Source: Methylacidiphilales bacterium (GTDB lineage Bacteria; Verrucomicrobiota; Verrucomicrobiia; Methylacidiphilales; UBA1321). From it: DNA of 64,000 nucleotides. Positions 34,415 through 42,568 of this stretch are shown in pieces. A model generated the notes under the pieces. That model worked only from the letters and a program-made list of their open reading frames with translations. It ran no database searches and had not been told where the DNA came from. The position numbers and the translations under genes are program-made. How positions within the stretch are numbered: the stretch's first letter is position 1; every line of letters begins with the position of its first letter. The stretch lies in contig JAJSLI010000076.1 in the NCBI GenBank assembly GCA_021272315.1, forward strand, positions 1-64,000, read 5' to 3'.

Positions 34415-35359
34415 TCAATCGGCAGGCGGGCGCTGGACGAATTTGCCGAGCAGGCTGGCGGAAGAGCGTCGGAGATCGAGCTGGCACTCGTCGAGGGTCG
34501 GCAGGGTGCGCAGGGCGCCGACCGCGCTGGGTGTGCGACGCGCTGGGTCCTTTTCGAGGAACCGCATTACCCAGTGATCGAGTTTGGGCGAGATGTCTTT
34601 GCGTAGTTGCTTCATCGGAAAGGGCGTACTTTTGAGGTGGGCGTCGATCAGCGCGGCGACATTCTCGCCGTCGTAGGCGGGATGACCGGTCAGCGCCTCG
34701 TAAAAAATGCAGCCGAGGGAGTAGAGATCGGTTCGCTGGTCGAGCGGATGCCGCTGGAACTGTTCAGGCGCCATGTAATGGACCGAGCCCATGAGCGAAT
34801 TGAAATGGTCGATCGACTGGGGCTGCGGAATATCGAGGTATTTGGCCAGGCCGAAATCAAGAATCTTGACATGGAACCGCGATGAAACCCTGGAGCGGCT
34901 GATCATAAAATTGCCGGGCTTGAGGTCGCGATGGATGAGGCCGAGGGTGTGCGCTGCAATGATGGCGTCAAGCGTTTGTTGGGCGAATCGGAGAAAATCC
35001 TCGAACTGGAGAGGGCCGCGCGTGAGGATGTCCTCGAGCGTTTCACCCTCAATGAGTTCCATCACAACATAGGCGCCCTCAACGTCGATGCCGTAATCGA
35101 AAATTGTGACGATGTTGGGGTGTTGCAAACAAGCCGTGGTCATGGCTTCGCGCCAAGTCTGTTCCAGCAGTTTGCGGTCGGTTTGTGCGGTCTGCATCCG
35201 CACCCGCTTGACGGCCACGGCTCGGCCAAGGTGGTGGTCCCACGCGCGAAAGATATCGCCAAGGCCGCCCCGGCCGATCAACTCCCGAGTTTCAAAGCGG
35301 CCAGCCAGCCATTTATCTGGCGACGGATCCATGGGAGCGCTTGTCTCCGAATCGCTCAT
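34415..35359 (-). CDS. Hanks-type serine/threonine protein kinase
   Basis: The product from ATG 35359 has 314 residues (35395 would add twelve). All catalytic motifs are present: GRGGLGDIFRAWD (glycine-rich loop), VAVKRV (ATP-binding lysine), IHRDLKPGNFMIS (catalytic loop), LDFGLAKYL (DFG) and MAPEQF (activation segment end). The chain ends soon after the kinase domain with no transmembrane helix or sensor domain, so it is a soluble kinase. Substrates are unknown; the FHA protein at 7.6-8.4 kb could read its phosphothreonines, but the two genes are 26 kb apart. It lies upstream of the ftsB-like gene's end region on the same strand as eno. Confidence 0.92.
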   Translation of the reverse strand: MSDSETSAPMDPSPDKWLAGRFETRELIGRGGLGDIFRAWDHHLGRAVAVKRVRMQTAQTDRKLLEQTWREAMTTACLQHPNIVTIFDYGIDVEGAYVVMELIEGETLEDILTRGPLQFEDFLRFAQQTLDAIIAAHTLGLIHRDLKPGNFMISRSRVSSRFHVKILDFGLAKYLDIPQPQSIDHFNSLMGSVHYMAPEQFQRHPLDQRTDLYSLGCIFYEALTGHPAYDGENVAALIDAHLKSTPFPMKQLRKDISPKLDHWVMRFLEKDPARRTPSAVGALRTLPTLDECQLDLRRSSASLLGKFVQRPPAD

Positions 35360-35470
35360 CAGCGTCAGTTTAGAGTGGGTTTCCAAATAGGGCAAGGCCG
35401 GGTGATGGGAATCAAACAGCTTTGAACTTTTCGCTCGTCTGGATTCGAGGGAGAAATCACCCGCGAAAAA

Positions 35471-35878
35471 TCAATTCGAGACGTCGTCGTTTGCGGTCGT
35501 CGGCGTCATCGGCTTGGCGGGAACGGGCGTGATGACGTAGGGGTCAAAGAGGAGGACCTTTTCTCCTGGGCGGGCCATGAGCAGCCGATCTCGGGCGATA
35601 TGTTCAACGTAAGCCGGATCGTTTTTCATTTGCTCGGTCTCGACCATGAGCTGTTGTTGCTGCTCCTGCGCGGCGGTAATTTCGCGATTGAGGTCTTTCT
35701 TCTGGTCATTCAATAATTTCGCTTTTTCCAATACGGGGACAAAAAAAAGCATGAGGCCCGAGAGGAGGACGATGCCCGTGATCACCTGGGTGATGTGGAC
35801 GAGCGTGGCCCAGATATTCCCGCCGCTCTGTCGTTTGAGCGGAATACTGGAAGGATCAAGATAGCGGGCGCCGGCCAT
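35471..35878 (-). CDS. FtsB/DivIC-like septum formation initiator
   Basis: The 135-residue protein has a short cytoplasmic N-terminus, one transmembrane helix (ITQVITGIVLLSGLMLFFV), a periplasmic coiled coil (AKLLNDQKKDLNREITAAQE followed by QQQLMVETEQMKNDPAYVEH) and the motif ARDRLLMARPGEKVLLF, which matches the conserved ARExLGMVxPGE motif of FtsB/DivIC. These proteins link early and late cell-division proteins. It follows eno by 18 bases on the same strand, an arrangement that is widespread in bacteria and supports the assignment. Confidence 0.85.
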   Translation of the reverse strand: MAGARYLDPSSIPLKRQSGGNIWATLVHITQVITGIVLLSGLMLFFVPVLEKAKLLNDQKKDLNREITAAQEQQQQLMVETEQMKNDPAYVEHIARDRLLMARPGEKVLLFDPYVITPVPAKPMTPTTANDDVSN

Positions 35879-35896
35879 GGTTGGGTTGCTGTCTGA

Positions 35897-37177
35897 TTAG
35901 AGCGTACCTCCAAAAACAGCGTTGTCACCAAGATCTTCCTCTATGCGGAGCAATTGGTTGTACTTGGCGAGGCGGTCCGTGCGGGAGAAGGAACCAGTCT
36001 TGATCTGGCCGACGTTGAGCGCGACGGCGATATCGGCGATGGTCGTGTCCTCGGTTTCGCCGGAACGGTGGCTGAGGACCGAGGTGTAGCCGTTGCGTTT
36101 GGCCAGCTCGACCGCGTCGAAAGTTTCCGTGAGCGAACCGATCTGGTTGACCTTGACCAGGATTGAGTTGGCGACGCCGAGGTCGATGCCCTTCTGGAGA
36201 AAATCGACGTTGGTGACGAAAACGTCATCGCCGACAAGCTGCGTGGTCTTGCCCATGGCGTCGGTGAGCTTTTTCCAGCCGTCCCAGTCGTTTTCCGCCA
36301 TGCCGTCCTCGATTGAAACGATTGGGTATCGCTTGGCCAAGCCCTGGTAAATTGCGACAAGCTCCTCGGCGGTCTTTTCGCTGCCGTCTGATTTTTTGAA
36401 AATGTATTTCTTCTTTTCCTTGTCGAAAAATTCGCTGCTGGCGGGATCGAGGGCGAAGAAGATGTCCTTACCCAGGACGTAACCGGCCTGTTTGACGGCT
36501 AGGGCCAGAACTTCGAGGGCATGTTCGTTCGACTTGAAGGCCGGGGCGAAGCCGCCTTCGTCGCCACCGCCGGTGCCGAGCTTTTGGTCGTGCAGCACTT
36601 TCTTGAGCGAGTGATAAACTTCCGCGCCGTAGCGGATGGCTTCGCTGAACGTCGGCGCGCCTTTCGGCACGATCATGTATTCCTGAAAGTCAATCGGCGC
36701 GTCGGAATGGGCGCCGCCGTTAAGCACGTTGGCCAGCGGCACGGGGAGCGTCTTCGCGTTCGTTCCGCCGAGGTACTTGTAGAGCGGCAATCCAACTGCC
36801 TTGGCTGCGGCCTGCGCGTTGGCGAGGGAGACGCCGAGGATGGCGTTGGCGCCGAGGTTTTTTTTGGTTGGCGTGCCGTCGAGCTTGAGCATCCTCGCGT
36901 CGATCGCGAGCTGCTCGGTGCTGTCGAGCCCAATGATCTCAGGTGCGATCTTCTTGTTCACGTTTTCGACGGCCTTGAGGACGCCCTTGCCGCCGAATTT
37001 GGTCTTGTCGCCGTCGCGCAATTCTAGCGCCTCGTGCTCGCCCGTGCTGGCACCGGAAGGGACGATGGCGCGCGCGCGTGTGCCGTCCTGGAGGAAGACC
37101 TCCGCTTCGAGGGTGGGATTGCCGCGCGAGTCAAGGACTTGGCGGGCGATAACTTTAGTAATGGTGGTACTGCTCAT
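35897..37177 (-). CDS. eno: enolase
   Basis: Enolase interconverts 2-phosphoglycerate and phosphoenolpyruvate in glycolysis. The 426-residue protein starts at ATG 37177 with [20 protein letters not shown], the family N-terminus (37183 would add two residues). It has ATVEAE-like [10 protein letters not shown], the substrate loop [26 protein letters not shown], the active-site lysine region [17 protein letters not shown] and [20 protein letters not shown]. It lies between the greA-like gene (six bases upstream) and the ftsB/divIC-like gene, probably one operon. Confidence 0.97.
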   Translation of the reverse strand: MSSTTITKVIARQVLDSRGNPTLEAEVFLQDGTRARAIVPSGASTGEHEALELRDGDKTKFGGKGVLKAVENVNKKIAPEIIGLDSTEQLAIDARMLKLDGTPTKKNLGANAILGVSLANAQAAAKAVGLPLYKYLGGTNAKTLPVPLANVLNGGAHSDAPIDFQEYMIVPKGAPTFSEAIRYGAEVYHSLKKVLHDQKLGTGGGDEGGFAPAFKSNEHALEVLALAVKQAGYVLGKDIFFALDPASSEFFDKEKKKYIFKKSDGSEKTAEELVAIYQGLAKRYPIVSIEDGMAENDWDGWKKLTDAMGKTTQLVGDDVFVTNVDFLQKGIDLGVANSILVKVNQIGSLTETFDAVELAKRNGYTSVLSHRSGETEDTTIADIAVALNVGQIKTGSFSRTDRLAKYNQLLRIEEDLGDNAVFGGTL

Positions 37178-37183
37178 AAACAT

Positions 37184-39037
37184 CTAAGCGGGTGTGGAGA
37201 GATCGATCTGGTGGGGTTCAATTTTTTCGATGACAACGTGCCGGATGCCGCCCTCGTCGGTGGAGAGCTCGATGCGCTCACCGACCGTGTGATTGAGCAA
37301 CGCCCGTGCCACCGCGGTCTGGTAGGAAATAATTCCTTTGCTCAGATCGCTGTCCCAGGCGCCAAGGATGATGTAGACGATCTCTTCACCGCCGACCTCG
37401 TCTTTGAGCGCGACTTTGGTGCCGAGCGAAACCTTCGATGTGTCAGGGTTGGCGAAGTCGGTGCCTTGGGCGCGAACGAGCATCTGTTCCAGTTCGGCTT
37501 TGCGGCGCGCGAGGATCGTTTGCATTTCCTTGGCCGACTTGAACTCATGGTTCTCGCGCAGATCGCCGTAGCCGCGCGCAATGCCGATATCCTTGCTGTT
37601 CTGTGGAATCTGGCGCAAGACCAAATCTTCCAGTTCCGTCTTGCGACGCTGGAGGCTGGGCCACGAAACGATAAGGCCCGCTTCGGGGGCGGCAGCGGTC
37701 TTGTTGTCGCCTACGACCATGGCCTGAACTTCGGGATAGAGTTTGATGATCGAGGCGAGGAGCGACCTTTTGTCGAGTTCCTCGAAGACCGGGCTGAGCA
37801 GGATCGCGCGGGTGATGTCGCGCACATCGCCCACCGGTGAGTCCTTGAGGATGGCCGCAACGAGCGCCTTGTCCGACAGGACGAGTTCGTAAAGCTTGGT
37901 CCCTTTCTTGATCTCGGAAAATTGGTCTCTCTCGAGAACGGAAAGAATGGCCATGAAAAGCTGCGGTTCGATTAGCGGGCCGTAGACGGCGGGCCGGTTC
38001 TTGCAGAGCCAAAAGAGAAAGTCGCAGGTAATGTTCCGTTCGCGGATGTAGCGATTGACCGCTGCGTGGACCTCGGCTTCGCGCCCGGTGGCTTGGAAGG
38101 ATTCCGTGATGACCTCAGCAACGCGCCCATTGGCTCGGGGTAGCAGACCGAGGAAAAGAGCAGGCCAGGCGTCGGGCAGGCCGATACGCAACGAATCGAG
38201 CAACTTGGGCTGGCGCGAACCCGGCAGCGCATCAAGCAGGGCGCTGAGCGCCGGGGCGTTTTGCGGGGCGAGCATGGTTACAGCCCACGGCCCGGTTTCG
38301 GGCGGTCGACCGGCTTGGGCGAAAAATTCATCGCGGGCGAGGGAGAGTTCAACCTGGACCGCCAACTGCGACTTGGGAACCTTGGCCAGCGTGCCGTGGA
38401 GGATTTCAGCCACTTCATTCAGTGCGGTGTCACTCTTGATTTCGGACCAGTACTTGCCAAGGCCGGTCAGGGCGGTGACAACCGCCTTGGGACCGTTGGC
38501 CAGCCGCAAATGTTCAAGTGCGGAGTCGCCCAGCGCGGTCGGCGCATCGAGCTTGCGCAGTGCCTCGGTCTTCTTGCCGGGCACGTAGTAATGGCCATTC
38601 TTTTTGAGGGCGCGCTTGGCGCTGTCCCACCACTTCTTGTATTCGGGGGTGGGGATGACGTCGGGGCTGAGCAGAGCATGGATACCGTCGGCGGTCGCTT
38701 GCGGGCCAAGACTGCGGATGCAATCGTCAACCACGGCGGCCGGGTTGTCCTTTGCCTTCTGGCGCAACGCATCGAGAGAGGCTGCTTTTTGGACCATGAT
38801 GTGGTCGGCAGCGAGCGGTGTGAGCGACTCCGCCGCATAGGCAAATTGCATCACGTGGCCGCGCTTGGATTTAAAGTCGATATGGACGCTGTCGCTGGCG
38901 CTGTTCCATTCCTTGATCTGGCCAAAGCCCCAACTGCGGTGGAGACAATAGATTCCGGGGACGAGAGCCTTGAGTTTTTCCGTCAAAGCGGGAGAGAGAT
39001 TTTCAGGCAGTGTCGCGGTCAATAACTCCAAATCCAT
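37184..39037 (-). CDS. greA: long GreA-type transcription elongation factor with N-terminal extension
   Basis: GreA/GreB factors insert a coiled coil into RNA polymerase and stimulate cleavage of backtracked RNA. The last 160 residues of this 617-residue protein form a full GreA: coiled coil with GYGDLRENHEFKSAKEMQ (acidic tip D492 and E495) and a C-terminal FKBP-like domain (LGTKVALKDEVGGEEIVYII and GISYQTAVARALLNHTVGER). The first 450 residues are helical with an N-terminal segment CLHRSWGFGQIKEWNSASDS that resembles a small beta domain. Standard GreA has about 160 residues. Chlamydiae have a long GreA of around 700 residues, so this extension may be a shared PVC trait. It is six bases upstream of eno. 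Confidence 0.85.
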   Translation of the reverse strand: MDLELLTATLPENLSPALTEKLKALVPGIYCLHRSWGFGQIKEWNSASDSVHIDFKSKRGHVMQFAYAAESLTPLAADHIMVQKAASLDALRQKAKDNPAAVVDDCIRSLGPQATADGIHALLSPDVIPTPEYKKWWDSAKRALKKNGHYYVPGKKTEALRKLDAPTALGDSALEHLRLANGPKAVVTALTGLGKYWSEIKSDTALNEVAEILHGTLAKVPKSQLAVQVELSLARDEFFAQAGRPPETGPWAVTMLAPQNAPALSALLDALPGSRQPKLLDSLRIGLPDAWPALFLGLLPRANGRVAEVITESFQATGREAEVHAAVNRYIRERNITCDFLFWLCKNRPAVYGPLIEPQLFMAILSVLERDQFSEIKKGTKLYELVLSDKALVAAILKDSPVGDVRDITRAILLSPVFEELDKRSLLASIIKLYPEVQAMVVGDNKTAAAPEAGLIVSWPSLQRRKTELEDLVLRQIPQNSKDIGIARGYGDLRENHEFKSAKEMQTILARRKAELEQMLVRAQGTDFANPDTSKVSLGTKVALKDEVGGEEIVYIILGAWDSDLSKGIISYQTAVARALLNHTVGERIELSTDEGGIRHVVIEKIEPHQIDLSTPA

Positions 39038-39155
39038 AGTGATTGGATCATAGTGCGGAAGACGGCTTCGAAATGCAACGGATTTCCTGTCCGGGTGCTA
39101 AACCAAATGTCGCACCGCCATTGCGCGGAAGCACAAACTCAGGCAAAATGCCGGT

Positions 39156-39491
39156 ATGACTCCCTGGCCTGTCCTTCTTCTCTACGTTTATGGTGCCCTC
39201 TTGATTGTCGGAGGCGTGATGGGTTACGTGAAAGCGAAAAGCGTCCCGTCTGTCGCCGCCGGCGTAATCTGCGGCCTGATCGCCTTCCTCCTTGGCGCCA
39301 ATTATACTTGGCACGATGCGCCCTATGCAGCACTTGTCCTTGCCTTGGTGCTGATTTTCCTGATGGGGCGCCGATATCTGCGCACCCGCAAGGCAATGCC
39401 CGCCCTGCTTATCGTGGGGCTGAGCGTCATCGTCGTCCTCGCGCAGCTTTACGTCCTGATTTTTATCGGTCCCGGTCACGATCCTCTATGA
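39156..39491 (+). CDS. TMEM14-family small membrane protein
   Basis: The 111-residue protein has four hydrophobic segments and the family pattern: YVYGALLIVGGVMGYVKAKS, SVAAGVICGLIAFLLGAN, then ALVLALVLIFLMGRRYLRTR and PALLIVGLSVIVVLAQLY. The glycine-rich first helix ending in KAKS is the hallmark of TMEM14 (UPF0136). Eukaryotic members act in mitochondria, but bacterial function is unknown. The gene ends one base before aat begins, and the two are probably cotranscribed. Confidence 0.8.
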   Translation: MTPWPVLLLYVYGALLIVGGVMGYVKAKSVPSVAAGVICGLIAFLLGANYTWHDAPYAALVLALVLIFLMGRRYLRTRKAMPALLIVGLSVIVVLAQLYVLIFIGPGHDPL

Positions 39492-39492
39492 C

Positions 39493-40146
39493 ATGAACAT
39501 CCTGCGTCCGGATAGTCTCTCCTTCCCGGATCATCAAGCGGCCAATCGCGATGGCTTGCTCGCCCTCGGCGGGGATCTTTCCGTTCCGCGTCTCTTGCTG
39601 GCCTACCGTTCGGGAATATTTCCCTGGACCGACGAGCCGCTGACCTGGTGGTCGCCCGATCCACGGGCCATTTTCGAGATCGACTCCTTTCGTCCGCCGA
39701 AGCGGCTCGAATCGAAGCTGCGCCGGAAACAATTCGATCTGACGCTCGATCGTGATTTTCATTCCGTGATCCTTGCTTGCGCGGAACCCGCATCGGGTCG
39801 CGAATCGACTTGGATCAGCGGTCGCTTTATCGAGGCCTATACCGAACTGCATCGCCAGGGCCACGCCCACAGCGTCGAAGTCTGGCGGAACCGTCGGCTT
39901 GTCGGAGGTATTTACGGAGTTGCCATTAACGGCCTTTTCGCCGGGGAATCGATGTTTCATCGCGAGACGGATGCCTCCAAGATCGCGCTGTGCCACCTGA
40001 TGGACCACCTCCGATCGCGGAAATTTGAGCTATTCGACACGCAGGTGCTCTCTCCTCTCACGGCTCGGCTCGGCGCCATCGAGATTCGCCGGCATGATTA
40101 TTTGAAAAGGCTCGCCGCAGCCTTGCGCAACCCCACTTGTTTCTGA
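39493..40146 (+). CDS. aat: leucyl/phenylalanyl-tRNA-protein transferase
   Basis: Aat attaches Leu or Phe from aminoacyl-tRNA to N-terminal Arg or Lys of proteins, creating a degradation signal for ClpS/ClpAP (N-end rule). The 217-residue product has DGLLALGGDLSVPRLLLAYR, GIFPWTDEPLTWWSPDPRAI, the family signature FIEAYTELHRQGHAHSVEVW and GGIYGVAINGLFAGESMFHR, with LFDTQVLSPLTARLGAIEI at the end. Length is normal. ATG 39493 lies immediately after the TMEM14 stop. No clpS or clpA gene is in the window. Confidence 0.95.
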   Translation: MNILRPDSLSFPDHQAANRDGLLALGGDLSVPRLLLAYRSGIFPWTDEPLTWWSPDPRAIFEIDSFRPPKRLESKLRRKQFDLTLDRDFHSVILACAEPASGRESTWISGRFIEAYTELHRQGHAHSVEVWRNRRLVGGIYGVAINGLFAGESMFHRETDASKIALCHLMDHLRSRKFELFDTQVLSPLTARLGAIEIRRHDYLKRLAAALRNPTCF

Positions 40147-40297
40147 GGTAAGAGATCGCCTCACTTTCCAGGAAGGCATCGACTCCGGTCATCCGTTTGT
40201 GCGCCTTGAGCAGGAGGTCTCCGGTTAGCGCGGGACATCTGCAAAGCTTCAGTGAAGTTAGCCTTTTAAGATTCAGGGGCCTCTTGGAATTTGCGGA

Positions 40298-40316
40298 GTG
40301 TCGTAATTTATGACAC
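40298..40316. promoter_or_regulatory. near-perfect 19-bp palindrome upstream of the NtrC-type regulator
   Basis: GTGTCGTAA and TTATGACAC are inverted repeats with one mismatch around a central T. The site ends 58 bases before the start codon of the sigma-54-dependent response regulator. Its size and symmetry suit a dimeric helix-turn-helix protein, perhaps the regulator itself. No -24/-12 promoter of the usual GG-N10-GC form was found next to it. Confidence 0.4.
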
Positions 40317-40374
40317 GGGCGGGCTTGCCGCGCGGGTACGCGACGGGTAAGTTGGGCGGGATGGCTAATGTACC

Positions 40375-41820
40375 ATGAGCGCGAAACCCTTGATCGGCAT
40401 TGTCGACGACGAGCGCAATATCCAGGCGACGCTGGCGGCGATTTTGGAGCGGCGGGGATATGCGGTTTGGCCGGCCTTCACGGCCAAACAGGCGTTGCAG
40501 ATGATCGCGGAGCAGGGTCCGGAGGTGCTGTTGCTGGACCTCGGCCTGCCGGACAGCGAGGGGCTTGACCTCTTGCGGAAGATCAAGCAGGAATACCCCA
40601 ACCTGCCGGTGATCGTGGTGACGGCAAACGATTCGCTCAACAACGCCATTGCCTCGATCAAAGAGGGAGCGTTTCATTTCATCAGCAAGCCTTACGTGCC
40701 GGAGGAACTGATAAGCCTCGTGGCCAAGGCGCTGGAGCACCGGGGGCTTCGCCAGGAGACGATGCAATTGCGGCAGGAAACCGAACGGCTCAAGAAACGG
40801 GTGCAGCGGGCGGAGGCCCAGTTGCAGGTGGTGTTCAAGAACTCGAAGATGCAGGAGTTGTTCGACTTGGTGGACCAGGTGGCTCCGAGCGAGGCGAATG
40901 TGCTGGTCGTCGGTGAAAGCGGCGTCGGGAAGGAAATTTTTGCGAACAGGATCCACGAGCAGAGTCCGCGCAACCAAGGGCCTCTCATCAAACTCAATTG
41001 CGCGGCTTTCCCACAGAACATGATCGAGGGTGAGCTCTTCGGCTACAAAAAGGGAGCGTTCACCGGCGCGAGCCAGGATTTTCCGGGCATGCTCAGCGCG
41101 GCAGGCGGCGGAACGCTCTTTTTGGACGAGATCGCGGAGATGCCGATCGATCTGCAGACGCGGTTTCTGCGGGTGTTGCAGGATCACGAGTTCCGTCCGC
41201 TGGGTAGTACGCAGGTCCTGAAGGCCGATTTCCGGCTGGTGGCGGCGAGCAATCGCCGGCCCGAGGAAGCGATCCGGAGCGGACGGCTGCGCGAGGACCT
41301 TTTCTACCGGCTAAACACGTTCACGCTCTACATCCCGCCGTTGCGGGAGCGGACGGAGGACATTCCGGAGCTGACGCAGCTTTTCCTGCAGCGCTTTTGC
41401 ACCAAGATGAACAAGCCACTCTTAACCATCCAGTCGGAGGTCTACGACGCGCTGCTGCGCTATCACTGGCCGGGCAACGTGAGGCAGTTGCAGAATGTGA
41501 TTGAGCGCGCGGTGGTGCTGGCTCAGGGAAGCATGATCACGCCGCGCAACCTGCCGCACGAGGTCGTGCACGCAACGCCCCACGATCCTGTATCGAGCCC
41601 GCAGGAGTTGCCGAACGAGCCGGGGCTGATCGATTCTTCACAGCGGATGCGCCATCTGATGACCGAATCGCAGTCGCTCAATCTGGCGCAGCGGGAAAAG
41701 GCGGCGCTGCTGGCGGCGCTGGAGCAGTGCAACGGCAACAAAAAGAAGGCGGCAGAATTGCTGGGAATTCACCGCCCGACCCTTTACACCAAACTGCGGA
41801 AATTTGGGCTGGGGGTGTAA
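40375..41820 (+). CDS. sigma-54-dependent response regulator (NtrC family)
   Basis: The 481-residue protein has the full three-domain layout. Residues 1-125 form a receiver with acidic pair DD at 11-12, phosphoacceptor D55 (LLLDLGLPD) and lysine in ISKPY. Residues 150-385 form the AAA+ domain with Walker A GESGVGKE (180-187) and the sigma-54 loop GAFTGA (227-232), so it should truly activate sigma-54 polymerase. A Fis-type helix-turn-helix closes the protein (NGNKKKAAELLGIHRPTLYT). No histidine kinase gene is adjacent, so it is an orphan regulator here. A palindrome at 40298-40316 may be its binding site. Confidence 0.94.
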   Translation: MSAKPLIGIVDDERNIQATLAAILERRGYAVWPAFTAKQALQMIAEQGPEVLLLDLGLPDSEGLDLLRKIKQEYPNLPVIVVTANDSLNNAIASIKEGAFHFISKPYVPEELISLVAKALEHRGLRQETMQLRQETERLKKRVQRAEAQLQVVFKNSKMQELFDLVDQVAPSEANVLVVGESGVGKEIFANRIHEQSPRNQGPLIKLNCAAFPQNMIEGELFGYKKGAFTGASQDFPGMLSAAGGGTLFLDEIAEMPIDLQTRFLRVLQDHEFRPLGSTQVLKADFRLVAASNRRPEEAIRSGRLREDLFYRLNTFTLYIPPLRERTEDIPELTQLFLQRFCTKMNKPLLTIQSEVYDALLRYHWPGNVRQLQNVIERAVVLAQGSMITPRNLPHEVVHATPHDPVSSPQELPNEPGLIDSSQRMRHLMTESQSLNLAQREKAALLAALEQCNGNKKKAAELLGIHRPTLYTKLRKFGLGV

Positions 41821-42002
41821 CGACGGGCTGTACCGAGTAAAAAGATGCCTTTTCAATATCGGTATCGAGATTGGCAACGTGGTTGAATCGTAATCCGGAT
41901 TGTGTCAAAGCGCATGGTTGAGATATTCTTCTGTACATTTTTACCGAAGTGGCTATAAAACTCTCAACTTTGTTTCCCCGACTCAAACAGAAAGCTGACA
42001 TC

Positions 42003-42467
42003 ATGAAAACGATCCTTGCCGCCTGTCTTATCGGTCTTCTTCCCGCCATGGCTTTGGCCCAAACGATCGCCCCTCCCGACGATTCCAGCAAACCCAAGCC
42101 CTTCCAGCCGGTTTTGCCCCAACAGCATTCCGGTCTTGGCCGCATCGGCGTTCGTATCGCTTTCGACAAGGACACCAGCCTGCCTTACATCGCCGGTTTG
42201 ACCAAGGGTGGTCCTGCGGTCGATTACGGTTTTCGCGTGGGGGATGTCATCATGAAGATCGACAAGAATCTTACCACGACGTTGACTGAGGATGAAGTGC
42301 ATCTCGCTTTGCGCGGACAGCCCGGCACGGGCGTGGAACTGACAATCATGCGCGACGACGATCCCAAGTTCGTTGTGCGCGCGGTCGAGCGGCGCATTCT
42401 TTCCGATGACGCGGAGGAAATGATCAACCCCCCGCTGAGCGAAGTTGCCAAGCAGGATTGGGATTGA
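42003..42467 (+). CDS. exported PDZ-domain protein
   Basis: From ATG 42003 the product has 154 residues with a signal peptide (TILAACLIGLLPAMALAQ). The mature part is one PDZ domain: GRIGVRIAFDKDTSLPYIAG, GGPAVDYGFRVGDVIMKID (the carboxylate-binding and structural core) and the strand GVELTIMRDDDPKFVV. There is no protease domain, unlike DegP. A short acidic C-terminus follows. PDZ domains bind C-terminal peptides, so it may be a periplasmic scaffold or substrate adaptor. It lies 182 bases after the regulator gene, with its own probable promoter. Confidence 0.75.
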   Translation: MKTILAACLIGLLPAMALAQTIAPPDDSSKPKPFQPVLPQQHSGLGRIGVRIAFDKDTSLPYIAGLTKGGPAVDYGFRVGDVIMKIDKNLTTTLTEDEVHLALRGQPGTGVELTIMRDDDPKFVVRAVERRILSDDAEEMINPPLSEVAKQDWD

Positions 42468-42470
42468 GCC

Positions 42471-42495
42471 GGGTGACCTCGCGTTAGCGAGAGCC
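42471..42495. repeat. partial copy of a palindromic repeat
   Basis: GGGTGACCTCGCGTT here is identical to 15 bases of the palindrome at 15842-15866, and CTCGC-GTTA-GCGAG still forms a short hairpin, but the outer arm has decayed. It begins four bases after the PDZ gene stop, where it might also influence transcript ends. Confidence 0.55.
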
Positions 42496-42568
42496 CAAGT
42501 AACAACCCCAATACTCCGGGGTCCATTATTTTGATCGCCGGGCTTGTTTCTGCTTCCATTATTGCCCT

